Numbered from the stretch's first letter, positions 24,604 through 32,480 are shown. The stretch is 62,428 nt of DNA from an uncultured Bacteroidales bacterium (GCA_902779165.1 CACZAN010000034.1:1-62428), one strand, 5' to 3'. Translations and numbers: made by a program. The notes: generated by a model from the sequence alone, not told the origin.

Positions 24604-24697
24604 ACGAAGCCCAGCGTGAGACAGCGGGCTCCGTCTTATCGATGAAATGGGGGATTTTTTATTTTTTCGCCACCCTGCGGTAATTGGAGGGCGGCGA
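24604..24697 (-). pseudogene. relic of the 3' end of a TPR-AraC regulator gene and its terminator
   Basis: About 95 bp match 14193-14285: the last codons NYRRVAKK and stop (cf. DYRRVAKK in regulator 1), the spacer and the terminator stem. The rest of the regulator is missing; the lipoprotein gene 24710-25075 ends 12 bp away. It marks the duplication that produced blocks D and E. Confidence 0.75.
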
Positions 24698-24709
24698 GGG
24701 TGGCGGTCT

Positions 24710-25075
24710 TTAGTTCTCCCAGGATTTTATGGTGGTCGATTGGTTGTCTAAACCATTACCGAAGGGAGTCACCGTCAGCACGATGGTGAAGTGGCCGGAG
24801 GGGGTGGCTTTCTTGTAAGCCTCGTCGCAGATACTGATAGCCTTGTCGTCGTTGCGCTTGCAGAGGCCATTCTCATCCGTCAGGTTCTTTCTCAGGGCTT
24901 CTCTCATCTGTTCGCAGATGGCCAAACAGTTGGTGTTGCCGAACGCGCCGCTGGGGTTCACCTTATATGCGGCGTAGTCGCTGACACTTTCATTTTCATT
25001 GTCACAAGCCGTAAATGCGGTTGAAATCATTGCGCAGCAAAGGACGGCTGCGAGCGTCATTAGAATCTTTTTCAT
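24710..25075 (-). CDS. small lipoprotein of the NENESVSD paralogue family
   Basis: 121 residues: signal peptide MKKILMTLAAVLCCAMISTAF, lipobox TACDNENESVSDYAAY, LCKRNDDKAISICDEAY and SGHFTIVLTVTPFGNG. Third paralogue (others 1820-2269, 6041-6433). Last gene of the operon beginning with small membrane protein copy C and the split C11 copy C; the gap to the C11 frame is 24 bp. Constant association with peptidase operons suggests a partner role, not shown by sequence. Confidence 0.75.
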   Translation of the reverse strand: MKKILMTLAAVLCCAMISTAFTACDNENESVSDYAAYKVNPSGAFGNTNCLAICEQMREALRKNLTDENGLCKRNDDKAISICDEAYKKATPSGHFTIVLTVTPFGNGLDNQSTTIKSWEN

Positions 25076-25099
25076 TGTAGTTTTTGTTTAAGTGTATGA

Positions 25100-26257
25100 T
25101 TATTGTGTATTAATTGGTCCGCCGCCACCACTAATGGGATTGCCCCAGGGCAGGCAGGTGTTGATGCGGAGGAAATTGCCCCAACCGGTGAGTTTGTGGA
25201 AGGTACTCTGTTCATAGCCTTCGCAGATGTTGCTCTTAAAGGCCTCCCCGTTTCCGATGAAGTCGTAATTGTAGTCAGCCTGATTATAGAGGCAGACACT
25301 GAGGCTGTAGTGGTTGAGGTGCTGCACGCTCCAGTTGATGTCGGCACGCTGGAGGATAGCCTTGCCGAAGGCCGTGCGCAGGTCGGCGGCAATGGCAGTC
25401 AGTTCGGCGTCGCCGGTGTTGGCGGCCAGTTTGTCAGCGTAGTCCTGAAGGTCGAAGAATGGACAGCTGTAGCTCTTTTCGGAGTCTTCGTCAATAGCGA
25501 ATCGATAGACCTGTTTGGTGGCGAGGTCGATAGACTCCTGCTGTGTCGGGTAGAGGGCGATGAGGCGGTTGGCCAGCCGGCGGGTGACGTTGAGGACACC
25601 GTCCAGTTCGCTGGTGCGCAGCAGTTTGAAGTCGCCGTTGAAGACTAAGACTTCATCATCCTTGTAGCTATTTTGCCACTCAGGGGTGATGTCACTGAGC
25701 ATGTTGGTGAAGGCATCCTCCACGTTGTCCTTCTCGATGAGACCCTTGACGAAGCCCGCCAGTAGCTCGCCGCCGCTGCTGAGCACGTGGGTGGAGCAAG
25801 CGATGTACTCGGCCACGTCGCGCAGTTCGGTGAGCGACTCTATATTGCCCATCAGACAGTTGTGGAAGAAGATGGCCTTCAGCGGGGCGCGGCCTGTGGC
25901 CTTGATGGCCTGCGAGAGTTCGTACATGTCTAATTGCTCGTTGTCGTTCCACTCGTCGCCGATGACACCGCGCGTATCATCGGATTCCTCAGTAAATTTA
26001 CCAGGGATGTCGTTCGTCGGGTCGAAACCGCGGCCATGGCCCCAAATGGCGAAGATGTATTCCTCGGCAGGACAGAAGAGGCTGCTGAACTCGATGAACT
26101 GCTGGATGGTGTTGGGGTCATAGAGCTTGGTAGCGATGGCCTCGGTGTGCATATCGAGCGCGTTCAGGCCCTCCTCGTGCAAGCGGTCAAGGTCGGTCTC
26201 GCTGTTCAGTTCGAACCACACTACATCGCCGTCGTCGGTCGCCGCCGGCGTTACCAT
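25100..26257 (-). CDS. C11 (clostripain-like) peptidase domain, C-terminal part of split copy C
   Basis: Encodes the C11 domain with IWGHGRGF and FFHNCLMGNIESLTELRD, ending NTCLPWGNPISGGGG. It differs from copy A by scattered substitutions but no stops or frameshifts over ~370 codons. As in copy A, ~50 codons present in the intact paralogue are replaced, here by 10 nt, so this domain lies one nucleotide out of frame with its N-terminal part (26187-26837). Without frameshifting it lacks a signal peptide and an evident start. Possible explanations: +1 frameshifting, domain separation, or early decay. Confidence 0.6.
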   Translation of the reverse strand: MVTPAATDDGDVVWFELNSETDLDRLHEEGLNALDMHTEAIATKLYDPNTIQQFIEFSSLFCPAEEYIFAIWGHGRGFDPTNDIPGKFTEESDDTRGVIGDEWNDNEQLDMYELSQAIKATGRAPLKAIFFHNCLMGNIESLTELRDVAEYIACSTHVLSSGGELLAGFVKGLIEKDNVEDAFTNMLSDITPEWQNSYKDDEVLVFNGDFKLLRTSELDGVLNVTRRLANRLIALYPTQQESIDLATKQVYRFAIDEDSEKSYSCPFFDLQDYADKLAANTGDAELTAIAADLRTAFGKAILQRADINWSVQHLNHYSLSVCLYNQADYNYDFIGNGEAFKSNICEGYEQSTFHKLTGWGNFLRINTCLPWGNPISGGGGPINTQ

Positions 26258-26837
26258 AGACGAACACGGTGTAGCGAGTCTGAAGGCCAGGCACCGATAT
26301 CAGTTTCCGGTTGCTCCACTCGTCGAACTGTGACACCTGTCTGGCATCGGCCTTGTCAAACGTAATCGCACGGCCTCCCTCGTAGTCCATTGTCAGTTTG
26401 CCGCCAGTGGTTTGATAGTTGAAGCCCCATGGGCCGTCGTCCATCACTGCAACCAGTTTCCCGTTCTCGACAGTGTATGTGAACGGCTGGTGCTGCAGAG
26501 CCGCGGGCTCGTCTCCTATGGTAAAGAATACGTCACTCACGCCAGTGCCGTCTGCGTTGAACTTCCAAACGTTCCAAGCCTTGCCGTAAGACCATATAGC
26601 AGGGGTTTTGCCTGTGAGGTCGCCAATCCAGGTGCCCACAAGGGTGCTGGCATCCGTCTGATTCTGCGGCGTGTTATTATCGTTATCATTGGTGCAGGAT
26701 GTCAGTGTCGTTGTTGTCATCCAGCAGCAAAGGACGGCTGCGAAGGTTGCGATTAAGCGAGCACCAAACGAGCTCGTTTGTTTGGCTGCGTGTGAGCAAA
26801 CTCGACCGTAGGTCAATATCTTGAGAATCTTCTTCAT
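26187..26837 (-). CDS. lipocalin-like N-terminal part of split C11 peptidase copy C, with inserted signal-peptide element
   Basis: Start at 26837 (MKKIL) by homology; an in-frame ATG two codons earlier exists. The signal peptide carries the same ~23-residue in-frame insert as 1820-2269 (LTYGRVCSHAAKQ...FGARLIA), then ATFAAVLCC and the lipobox LTSCTNDND. The lipocalin-like domain follows (STLVGTWIGDL, WNVWKFNADGTG) up to YTVFVYGNAGG; beyond that the frame is wrong and stops at 26187, overlapping the C11 frame by 71 bp. It starts 13 bp after small membrane protein copy C. Confidence 0.6.
   Translation of the reverse strand: MKKILKILTYGRVCSHAAKQTSSFGARLIATFAAVLCCWMTTTTLTSCTNDNDNNTPQNQTDASTLVGTWIGDLTGKTPAIWSYGKAWNVWKFNADGTGVSDVFFTIGDEPAALQHQPFTYTVENGKLVAVMDDGPWGFNYQTTGGKLTMDYEGGRAITFDKADARQVSQFDEWSNRKLISVPGLQTRYTVFVYGNAGGDRRRRCSVVRTEQRDRP
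26752..26822. repeat. palindromic element inserted in frame in a signal-peptide coding region, copy 2
   Basis: About 70 bp nearly identical to 2182-2252, containing the perfect palindrome CAAACGAGCTCGTTTG (26765-26780). The two host genes are unrelated outside the signal peptide. Confidence 0.85.
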
Positions 26838-26850
26838 AACCATTTTTTTA

Positions 26851-27048
26851 TTATAATGTTTTGGTTTCTTCTTTATTTATTTCTCTCAGCCTTTCGCGCA
26901 GTTCTATGTTCTCTGTGATGAACTTTTCCAAGTGGACATTGCAGTCGCAGATGCGCCACCGCTGGTAAATGACGATGGCGACCAGCATGAGCATCACCAG
27001 AACAACGGAGACTCCCAAGGCTACTGCGATGATAAAAGCTGTTTCCAT
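26851..27048 (-). CDS. small single-span membrane protein, family copy C
   Basis: 65 residues, nearly identical to copies A and B through YQRWRICDCNVHLE; the tail is ITENIELRERLREINKEETKTL. The longer open frame (to 27147) overlaps the promoter module and the end of regulator 2 and is rejected. First gene of the operon with split C11 copy C and the NENESVSD lipoprotein. Confidence 0.75.
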   Translation of the reverse strand: METAFIIAVALGVSVVLVMLMLVAIVIYQRWRICDCNVHLEKFITENIELRERLREINKEETKTL

Positions 27049-27074
27049 GTATGCCGCATTATGTTTTGACGGTG

Positions 27075-27130
27075 CAAAAGTACAATCCGCCAGCGAGGCG
27101 GATGTCTCACTGGCGGAAAAATATGTCTCA
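27075..27130 (-). promoter_or_regulatory. island promoter-operator module, copy C
   Basis: Half-sites TGAGACA at 27124-27130 and 27103-27109 (21-bp period), 20 bp, -7 box TACTTTTG at 27075-27082. The distal site is only ~14 bp from the stop of regulator 2. Confidence 0.8.
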
Positions 27131-27143
27131 AAACTGGGAAACT

Positions 27144-28874
27144 TCAAAAATCACCCTTTTGTTTTTCATGGACGATGTCATCGTTCCTCTTTGCAGCCTG
27201 CCTGAACTCGCTACAAGTCATGCCGTAGGTGTTGCGGAAGAGGCGGGCCAAGGTGGCTCGACTGGGGATGCCGGAGAGCTCGCCGATGATGGCAATGGGC
27301 TCGTCGGTGGTCTTCAGTAGACGTGCCACGTGCTCCAGACGATAGCGGGTGATGAAGTCGCCTACGGTTTCGCCACGCGAGCATTCGCGGATGGCTGTCA
27401 CAACGTACTTGGCGTTGGTTCCCAGCATTTGTGCCAGTTTGTCGCGGTTCAGATTCTCATCGGTGTAGGGCTGCTGCTCGGTCATCAGAGCGCAGAGACG
27501 GCGGAAGAGCTGCTGTTCGAGGCTGAGGAACTCGTCGGGTTGGGCTTGCAACATCTGTCGTTCTTCTTCCACCACCTTTTCACGTTCCTGAATCTGCTCA
27601 TAGAGGTGGCGGTTCTTAGCGGCCAACACCTTATTAAATATATATGCGCGATAGAGCAGGTAGGCGATGAGCAGTAGGATGATGGCCAGGCCAACGGCTA
27701 TCAGACGATGTAACTTCAACTGATATTTGAAATTTGAGAGCTGAAGATCCCTTTCGTGCGTCTGATAGATCACCGCCAGCTCGGCGGCATCGCTCTTTTT
27801 CTGCCAGACAAGGGCGGAGTCGATAGAGGCAGAAATACTGTCGGCAATGGCTAGAGCGTCGCCGTCACGTCCAGCCTTGCGGTAGGCCAGATAGCGGGGA
27901 GAGAGGCGTTCTGAAATTATATCGAAAGTCATCCGCGCACCGTCGGTGGCCAGATAAGTGCTGTCCAGCTGGTCGTACCAGTAGGCAGCCTCTTTGTAGC
28001 GTCCGGCAGCCATCAGGTATTCAGCAGCTTCTGTGTAGCCATGAGGTTCGAAGATGCGGCTGCGAGGGACCGCAGCGTAGGTGGCAGCAGCCTCTGCCGT
28101 ATGTCCTGAGGCTTGAAGGTAGCGAGCCCGTTTGAGTGCTATATGCCCTCTCCATTCCTCTTTCAGCAACGAGTCTCTCGCCGTCTGTTCAAAGACGGTA
28201 AATTCCTGTGCGCAACGCTCCAACCACTCCTGTGCTCCTTCGATATCTCCCATCTCGAAGAGGCCGGTAGAAATGTTCATACTCACATAGGGCAAGTTTG
28301 GCTGTTGAGCTTTCGCGCCCACCTGCTGTTGGGCCTCGTAAGCTTTCTGCCAGGTAAGCCGAGCTTCATCGTTTTGGTGCAGTTGCATCTGAGCTTCTGC
28401 CATAAGCATCAGCAAAGACGCTTCTACTCTTTTAGGGAAGGAATCATTTTCCTCGACCTGAGCAAGTAGGTCGGAGGTAACGCTTAACGCGCCGTCGGTG
28501 TCACCCCGTAGGAAACGCATACATGCCCAGCGGAAACCAGCATCACCATAAAGATACCAGTCCTGTGAAGGCTCTGCACCATAACCTTCGTAGGCCTTCT
28601 TATAGTAGTGCTCGGCTATTCGCATCTTCCAGCCTTGGTCATAGGCCAAGGCACGCATGTGATTTGCTCTCGCAGCGCCGATGATGTCTGCCTGCTCCAT
28701 GCTGTCGATGACGGCGAGTGTGCGCTGCAAGTCCTTAGCTTCGCGTGCTGCGTCATAGCGCTGCCACGCTGCTTGTGACTGCACTTTGTCCGTTTTATCA
28801 CTGCTGCCTGTGCAACCCGTCAGGGCCAGCACGGTACATAACAATAAGATGATTGTTTTTATACTTTTCATCAT
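27144..28874 (-). CDS. membrane-anchored TPR sensor with AraC-type DNA-binding domain, regulator 2
   Basis: About 576 residues from the ATG at 28874 (MMKSIKTIILLL); the much longer open frame upstream is the antisense of folK and is rejected. Lipobox LTGCTGSSD, TPR-like repeats, a membrane helix (LIAVGLAIILLLIAYLLYRAY), then an AraC HTH (ELSGIPSRATLARLFRNTYGMTCSEFR). Same plan and length as regulator 1. It starts 13 bp after the folK stop, so it may be carried by the housekeeping operon, and ends right beside promoter module C. Likely activator of the adjacent peptidase operon (inference). Confidence 0.8.
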   Translation of the reverse strand: MMKSIKTIILLLCTVLALTGCTGSSDKTDKVQSQAAWQRYDAAREAKDLQRTLAVIDSMEQADIIGAARANHMRALAYDQGWKMRIAEHYYKKAYEGYGAEPSQDWYLYGDAGFRWACMRFLRGDTDGALSVTSDLLAQVEENDSFPKRVEASLLMLMAEAQMQLHQNDEARLTWQKAYEAQQQVGAKAQQPNLPYVSMNISTGLFEMGDIEGAQEWLERCAQEFTVFEQTARDSLLKEEWRGHIALKRARYLQASGHTAEAAATYAAVPRSRIFEPHGYTEAAEYLMAAGRYKEAAYWYDQLDSTYLATDGARMTFDIISERLSPRYLAYRKAGRDGDALAIADSISASIDSALVWQKKSDAAELAVIYQTHERDLQLSNFKYQLKLHRLIAVGLAIILLLIAYLLYRAYIFNKVLAAKNRHLYEQIQEREKVVEEERQMLQAQPDEFLSLEQQLFRRLCALMTEQQPYTDENLNRDKLAQMLGTNAKYVVTAIRECSRGETVGDFITRYRLEHVARLLKTTDEPIAIIGELSGIPSRATLARLFRNTYGMTCSEFRQAAKRNDDIVHEKQKGDF

Positions 28875-28887
28875 CGGTAGGATGGCG

Positions 28888-29346
28888 TTAGAGCCTTTGT
28901 ATTGATGGAGTAATATCACAACCAATCTCGAGAAGAGGGCGCATGACGAAGTCGCGCTGATGCATACGGGGATGCGGGATGGTGAGATTGGGAGTGGAGA
29001 GCTGGAGGTCGCCGTAGAGGAGGATATCGATGTCAATGGGGCGATCGGAATAAGGGGGAAGGGTGTCGCCAGAGTTGGCGGGTGTCTTCTGCTGCCGTCC
29101 GAGTTCGCGTTCAATGGCTTGCGTGGTGCTGAGGAGCTGCTGCGGAGAGAGTGTGGTCTGCAGGAGGACAACGGCGTTGAGGTAAGAATGTGGGGAGTCG
29201 TACCCCCAGGGCTCGGTCTCGATAATGGAGGAGGCGCGAACAAGGCGACCTACCCGACGGGCGAGTAGGTCAATGGCGAGCAGCAGCAGGGAGTGGCGGT
29301 CACCAAGGTTGCTGCCGAGAGAGAGGTAGCAGTTGACTGTTGACAT
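28888..29346 (-). CDS. folK: 2-amino-4-hydroxy-6-hydroxymethyldihydropteridine diphosphokinase (HPPK)
   Basis: 152 residues from MSTVNCYLSLGSNLGD; an upstream start at 29382 would add 12 residues absent from the family. Motifs: LGSNLGDR, ETEPWGY, SDRPIDIDILLYG and PHPRMHQRDFVMRPLLEI. It transfers pyrophosphate from ATP in folate synthesis. It closes the conserved ftsX-uppP-truB-queA-folK run; the peptidase island starts directly downstream. A 19-bp piece of its 3' end recurs at 1407-1425. Confidence 0.92.
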   Translation of the reverse strand: MSTVNCYLSLGSNLGDRHSLLLLAIDLLARRVGRLVRASSIIETEPWGYDSPHSYLNAVVLLQTTLSPQQLLSTTQAIERELGRQQKTPANSGDTLPPYSDRPIDIDILLYGDLQLSTPNLTIPHPRMHQRDFVMRPLLEIGCDITPSIQRL

Positions 29347-29388
29347 TTTCACTTGTTCTTCAAGCATCAGGAGAACACGCAAACCGTA

Positions 29389-30453
29389 TTAGTCATTGAG
29401 GATGAGCATGGCGTCACCGTAGGTGCCGAACCGGTAGCGGACGTCGCGGAGGGCTTCCTTGTAGCCTTTCATCACGAGGTCATAGCCGCCGTAAGCGCAG
29501 GTGAGCATGAGGAGGGTGGAGTAGGGGGTGTAGAAATTAGCCACCATCGCATTGGCAAGGCCGAATTCATAGGGGGGATAGATGAAGCGGTTGGTCCAGC
29601 CGTCGAATTCTTTCAGGCGCTTGTCGGCTCCCATGCCGGTTTCGAGGGCGCGCTGCACAGTGGTGCCTACGGCGCAGATGCGACGGCCGTTTTCCTTGGC
29701 TTTATTGACGATGCGGCAGGCTTCAGCTCCCACATGCATTTCCTCGCTCTCCATCTTGTGCTTCGAGAGGTCCTCGACATCGATTTCGCGGAAGTTGCCG
29801 AGTCCGCAGTGGAGGGTGACGTAGGCGATTTCTATGCCTTTGAGCTCCATGCGCTTCATGAGGTTCTTGGAGAAGTGGAGCCCGGAGGTAGGTGCCGTAA
29901 CGGCTCCTTCGTGCTTGGCGAAGACGCACTGGAAGTCCTCGAGGTCCTGTGGTTCTGCGGGACGGGAAATCATGTGGCGTGGCAGGGGTGCTTCGCCGAG
30001 GGCGTAGAGCGCCTCTTTGAATTCCTCGTGGGGACCGTCGTAGAGGAAGCGGAGGGTGCGGCCGCGGCTGGTGGTGTTGTCGATGACTTCAGCCACCATA
30101 GACTCGTCTTCTCCAAAGTAGAGCTTGTTGCCGATACGAATTTTGCGTGCGGGTTCTACAAGGACGTCCCAGAGGCGGAACTCCTGGTTGAGTTCCCGCA
30201 GGAGGAAGACCTCGATTTTGGCACCGGTCTTTTCCTTATTGCCCTCGAGGCGGGCGGGGAAGACCTTGGTATCGTTGAGGACAAAGACATCCTGGTCATC
30301 GAAATAGTCGATGATGTCGTAGAAGTGATCGCGGTGTTCAATGACTCCGCTCTTGGTGTGAAGCACCATCAGTCGGCATTCATCGCGGAAGGGAGCCGGG
30401 TACTGTGCGATGCGTTCTTCGGGGAGTTTGAACTTAAACTGCGACAACTTCAT
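29389..30453 (-). CDS. queA: S-adenosylmethionine:tRNA ribosyltransferase-isomerase
   Basis: About 354 residues starting [19 protein letters not shown]; two further in-frame ATGs lie 12 and 21 bp upstream. Motifs: [20 protein letters not shown] and the C-terminal [10 protein letters not shown]. It makes epoxyqueuosine on tRNA, a late step in queuosine synthesis. 35-40 bp spacing to folK and ~85 bp of simple-repeat filler to truB on the other side. Confidence 0.95.
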   Translation of the reverse strand: MKLSQFKFKLPEERIAQYPAPFRDECRLMVLHTKSGVIEHRDHFYDIIDYFDDQDVFVLNDTKVFPARLEGNKEKTGAKIEVFLLRELNQEFRLWDVLVEPARKIRIGNKLYFGEDESMVAEVIDNTTSRGRTLRFLYDGPHEEFKEALYALGEAPLPRHMISRPAEPQDLEDFQCVFAKHEGAVTAPTSGLHFSKNLMKRMELKGIEIAYVTLHCGLGNFREIDVEDLSKHKMESEEMHVGAEACRIVNKAKENGRRICAVGTTVQRALETGMGADKRLKEFDGWTNRFIYPPYEFGLANAMVANFYTPYSTLLMLTCAYGGYDLVMKGYKEALRDVRYRFGTYGDAMLILND

Positions 30454-30484
30454 GTTATATTCCATTCCAGTCATAGCGATTTCA

Positions 30485-30560
30485 ATATATAGTTTAACAA
30501 ATTAACAATTAATTCTCAATTTCAACTTTTCAATTATTCAATCTCTCAACTTTTCAACTT
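30485..30560. repeat. A/T simple repeat extending into the 3' end of truB
   Basis: Tandem TTTCAA/CTCAA-type units between queA and truB. The last codons of truB (VEVEKLRD) are written in this repeat. Confidence 0.65.
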
Positions 30561-31365
30561 CCACCTCCTGACTCTCAAGCCATTGTGGGAAGTCCAACAT
30601 GGAGAGGCAGTCGTCGATGTGGACGTTGCCGATGCGTGTGCGACGCAGGGCGGTGAGGTGTGCTCCGCTGCCGAGTGCCTGACCAATATCGCGGGCCAGA
30701 GCGCGGATGTATGTTCCCTTGGAGCATACGATGCGGAGGGTGATAGAGGGGTAGTCGATGCTGTCATCGGGGGCGGCGGGGGACGTGAGGAAGGCCTTGC
30801 GGCGCATGCCGGTGCGGGGCAGGGACTCCTCCTTGGCAGGAAGGGTTATGGGAGAGCCTTCAGGGGTGGGCTGGTAATCCAATAGTTCTATTTCATCTAT
30901 CACCAGAATCTTTGGCTTCAGTTCCACGTCTTTTTCCTTGCGGGCAAGGTCGTAGGCGCGTTTGCCATCGACTTTCACGGCGGAATACGCAGGTGGAATC
31001 TGTTCGATGCGCCCAAGGAATTGCTGAAGGGTGGTCTCTATGAGCTCGCGGGTGATGTGCCCGGTAGGATAGTAGGCATCAATGGGGTGTTCGAGATCGA
31101 AGGACGGCGTGGTGGCGCCAAGACGTAGGGTGGCCACATATTCTTTGGTGTGGGCCTGTAGCTCGTCGATGCGTTTGGTGGCTCGGCCTGTGCAGACAAT
31201 CATCACTCCTGTGGCCAAGGGGTCGAGAGTACCTGCATGTCCCACCTTTAGTTTCTTGGTGCCGAGGCGTTTGCACAGTAGCCATCGCACCTTATTCACC
31301 ACATCGAACGATGTCCAGCGATAAGGCTTGTCGATAAAGAGAATTTCGCCTGCCTGAAAATCCAT
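30538..31365 (-). CDS. truB: tRNA pseudouridine-55 synthase
   Basis: 275 residues. GKVGHAGTLDPLATGVM holds the catalytic Asp; YSAVKVDGKRAYDLAR and CSKGTYIRALARDIG are also typical. It converts U55 of tRNA to pseudouridine. An insertion of ~25 residues (PEGSPITLPAKEESLP...) separates the usual blocks. The start codon overlaps the end of uppP by one base, so the two are translationally coupled. The C-terminal ~8 residues come from simple-repeat DNA. Confidence 0.95.
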   Translation of the reverse strand: MDFQAGEILFIDKPYRWTSFDVVNKVRWLLCKRLGTKKLKVGHAGTLDPLATGVMIVCTGRATKRIDELQAHTKEYVATLRLGATTPSFDLEHPIDAYYPTGHITRELIETTLQQFLGRIEQIPPAYSAVKVDGKRAYDLARKEKDVELKPKILVIDEIELLDYQPTPEGSPITLPAKEESLPRTGMRRKAFLTSPAAPDDSIDYPSITLRIVCSKGTYIRALARDIGQALGSGAHLTALRRTRIGNVHIDDCLSMLDFPQWLESQEVEVEKLRD

Positions 31366-32228
31366 TAGTCAACCATTACGAGTGAGTGTCCGGTCCAAAG
31401 CAAAGCCAGGATGACGAGCCCGACGATGATGCGATAGACTCCAAAAGCCTTGAAGCCGTATTTAGCGAGGAAATCAACGAACCACTTCATGGCCAGCAGT
31501 GCAACGATGAACGCAACGACGCAGCCCAGCGCCAACATCAGCAGGTTGTCGCGTGTAGCCCAGCTGGCATCAGCCTCGTCGCCGAAGAAGAGCTGAAGAA
31601 CGTCCAGTGCCGTGGCTGCAGCCATCGTGGGCACAGCCAGGAAGAAGGAGAACTCAGCGGCTGCGCGGCGGGTGAGTTTCTGTGCCATACCGCCGACGAT
31701 GGTGGCCATGGAACGTGAGACACCTGGAATCATGGCAATACACTGGAAGAGGCCAATACGGAATGCGCGACGTTCGGTGAGTTTGGTCTGCTCGCTGCCC
31801 TTGTTGAACAGACGGTCGCAGAAGAGCATGAAAATGCCGCCCACGACAAGCATGATAGCCACTACCTCCACACTCTCAAGGAATCGGTCGATGAGCCCGG
31901 ACATTTTTCCGAGGAAACCGATGATGATGGCCGGAATGAAGGCTACGAGCAGCTTCCAGTAGAAGTCCCACTTGTGGAGAAACGCCTGCCAGGGAGTGCT
32001 GCCGGCAGGTGCAGGCTCGTGGTTGAGGCGGAAGAAACGATGCCAATAAAGACATACCACAGAGAGGATGGCACCAAACTGGATGATGATGGTGAATGCC
32101 TTCACGAAGGGTGTGCTCTCCACGCCCAGCAGATTCTGGGTGATGATCATGTGACCTGTGGATGAGACGGGGAGAAATTCCGTCAAGCCCTCGACGATGG
32201 CGATGATGATGGTTTCGAAAACTGTCAT
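31365..32228 (-). CDS. uppP: undecaprenyl-diphosphatase
   Basis: 287 residues, polytopic. Motif 1 [16 protein letters not shown] and motif 2 [13 protein letters not shown] are the BacA/UppP signatures. It recycles undecaprenyl pyrophosphate to the carrier lipid for peptidoglycan and surface glycans, in the inner membrane; overexpression gives bacitracin resistance. Overlaps the DUF3098 gene by 4 bp upstream and truB by 1 bp downstream. Confidence 0.95.
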   Translation of the reverse strand: MTVFETIIIAIVEGLTEFLPVSSTGHMIITQNLLGVESTPFVKAFTIIIQFGAILSVVCLYWHRFFRLNHEPAPAGSTPWQAFLHKWDFYWKLLVAFIPAIIIGFLGKMSGLIDRFLESVEVVAIMLVVGGIFMLFCDRLFNKGSEQTKLTERRAFRIGLFQCIAMIPGVSRSMATIVGGMAQKLTRRAAAEFSFFLAVPTMAAATALDVLQLFFGDEADASWATRDNLLMLALGCVVAFIVALLAMKWFVDFLAKYGFKAFGVYRIIVGLVILALLWTGHSLVMVD

Positions 32229-32464
32229 GAGTTCACCTCCTTAACCTTGTCCTTTGGACGATGCATGATGCCGTAGATGATAAAGGCGAAGCCGGCGAAG
32301 CACACCAGCGGAGCCACACGAATGCGCAGTGCCGAGAAAATCTCGGGGTTGAACTCATGTTCGTTGGAACCCGAACCTGCCATAAGGATAAAACCGAGGA
32401 CAACGGCAGCCATACCGATAGCCAGGAGAATGAAGTTCACTCGGTCGAATGCAAAATTCTTCAT
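32225..32464 (-). CDS. DUF3098 membrane protein
   Basis: 79 residues with two predicted helices ([20 protein letters not shown] and [18 protein letters not shown]) and the family block [14 protein letters not shown] between them. It sits between ftsX and uppP as in other Bacteroidetes; function unknown, presumably envelope biogenesis. A second, divergent member is at 57545-57862. Confidence 0.88.
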   Translation of the reverse strand: MKNFAFDRVNFILLAIGMAAVVLGFILMAGSGSNEHEFNPEIFSALRIRVAPLVCFAGFAFIIYGIMHRPKDKVKEVNS

Positions 32465-32480
32465 AATACTTATTAATGTA

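Noticed and set aside
1820-28874. Prophage or conjugative element
   Set aside because: No integrase, relaxase, capsid, portal or tra genes; only the folK-like stub hints at past integration.
28875-29243. Pro/Ser-rich N-terminal extension of regulator 2
   Set aside because: It is the shifted reading of folK; a normal lipoprotein signal starts at 28874.
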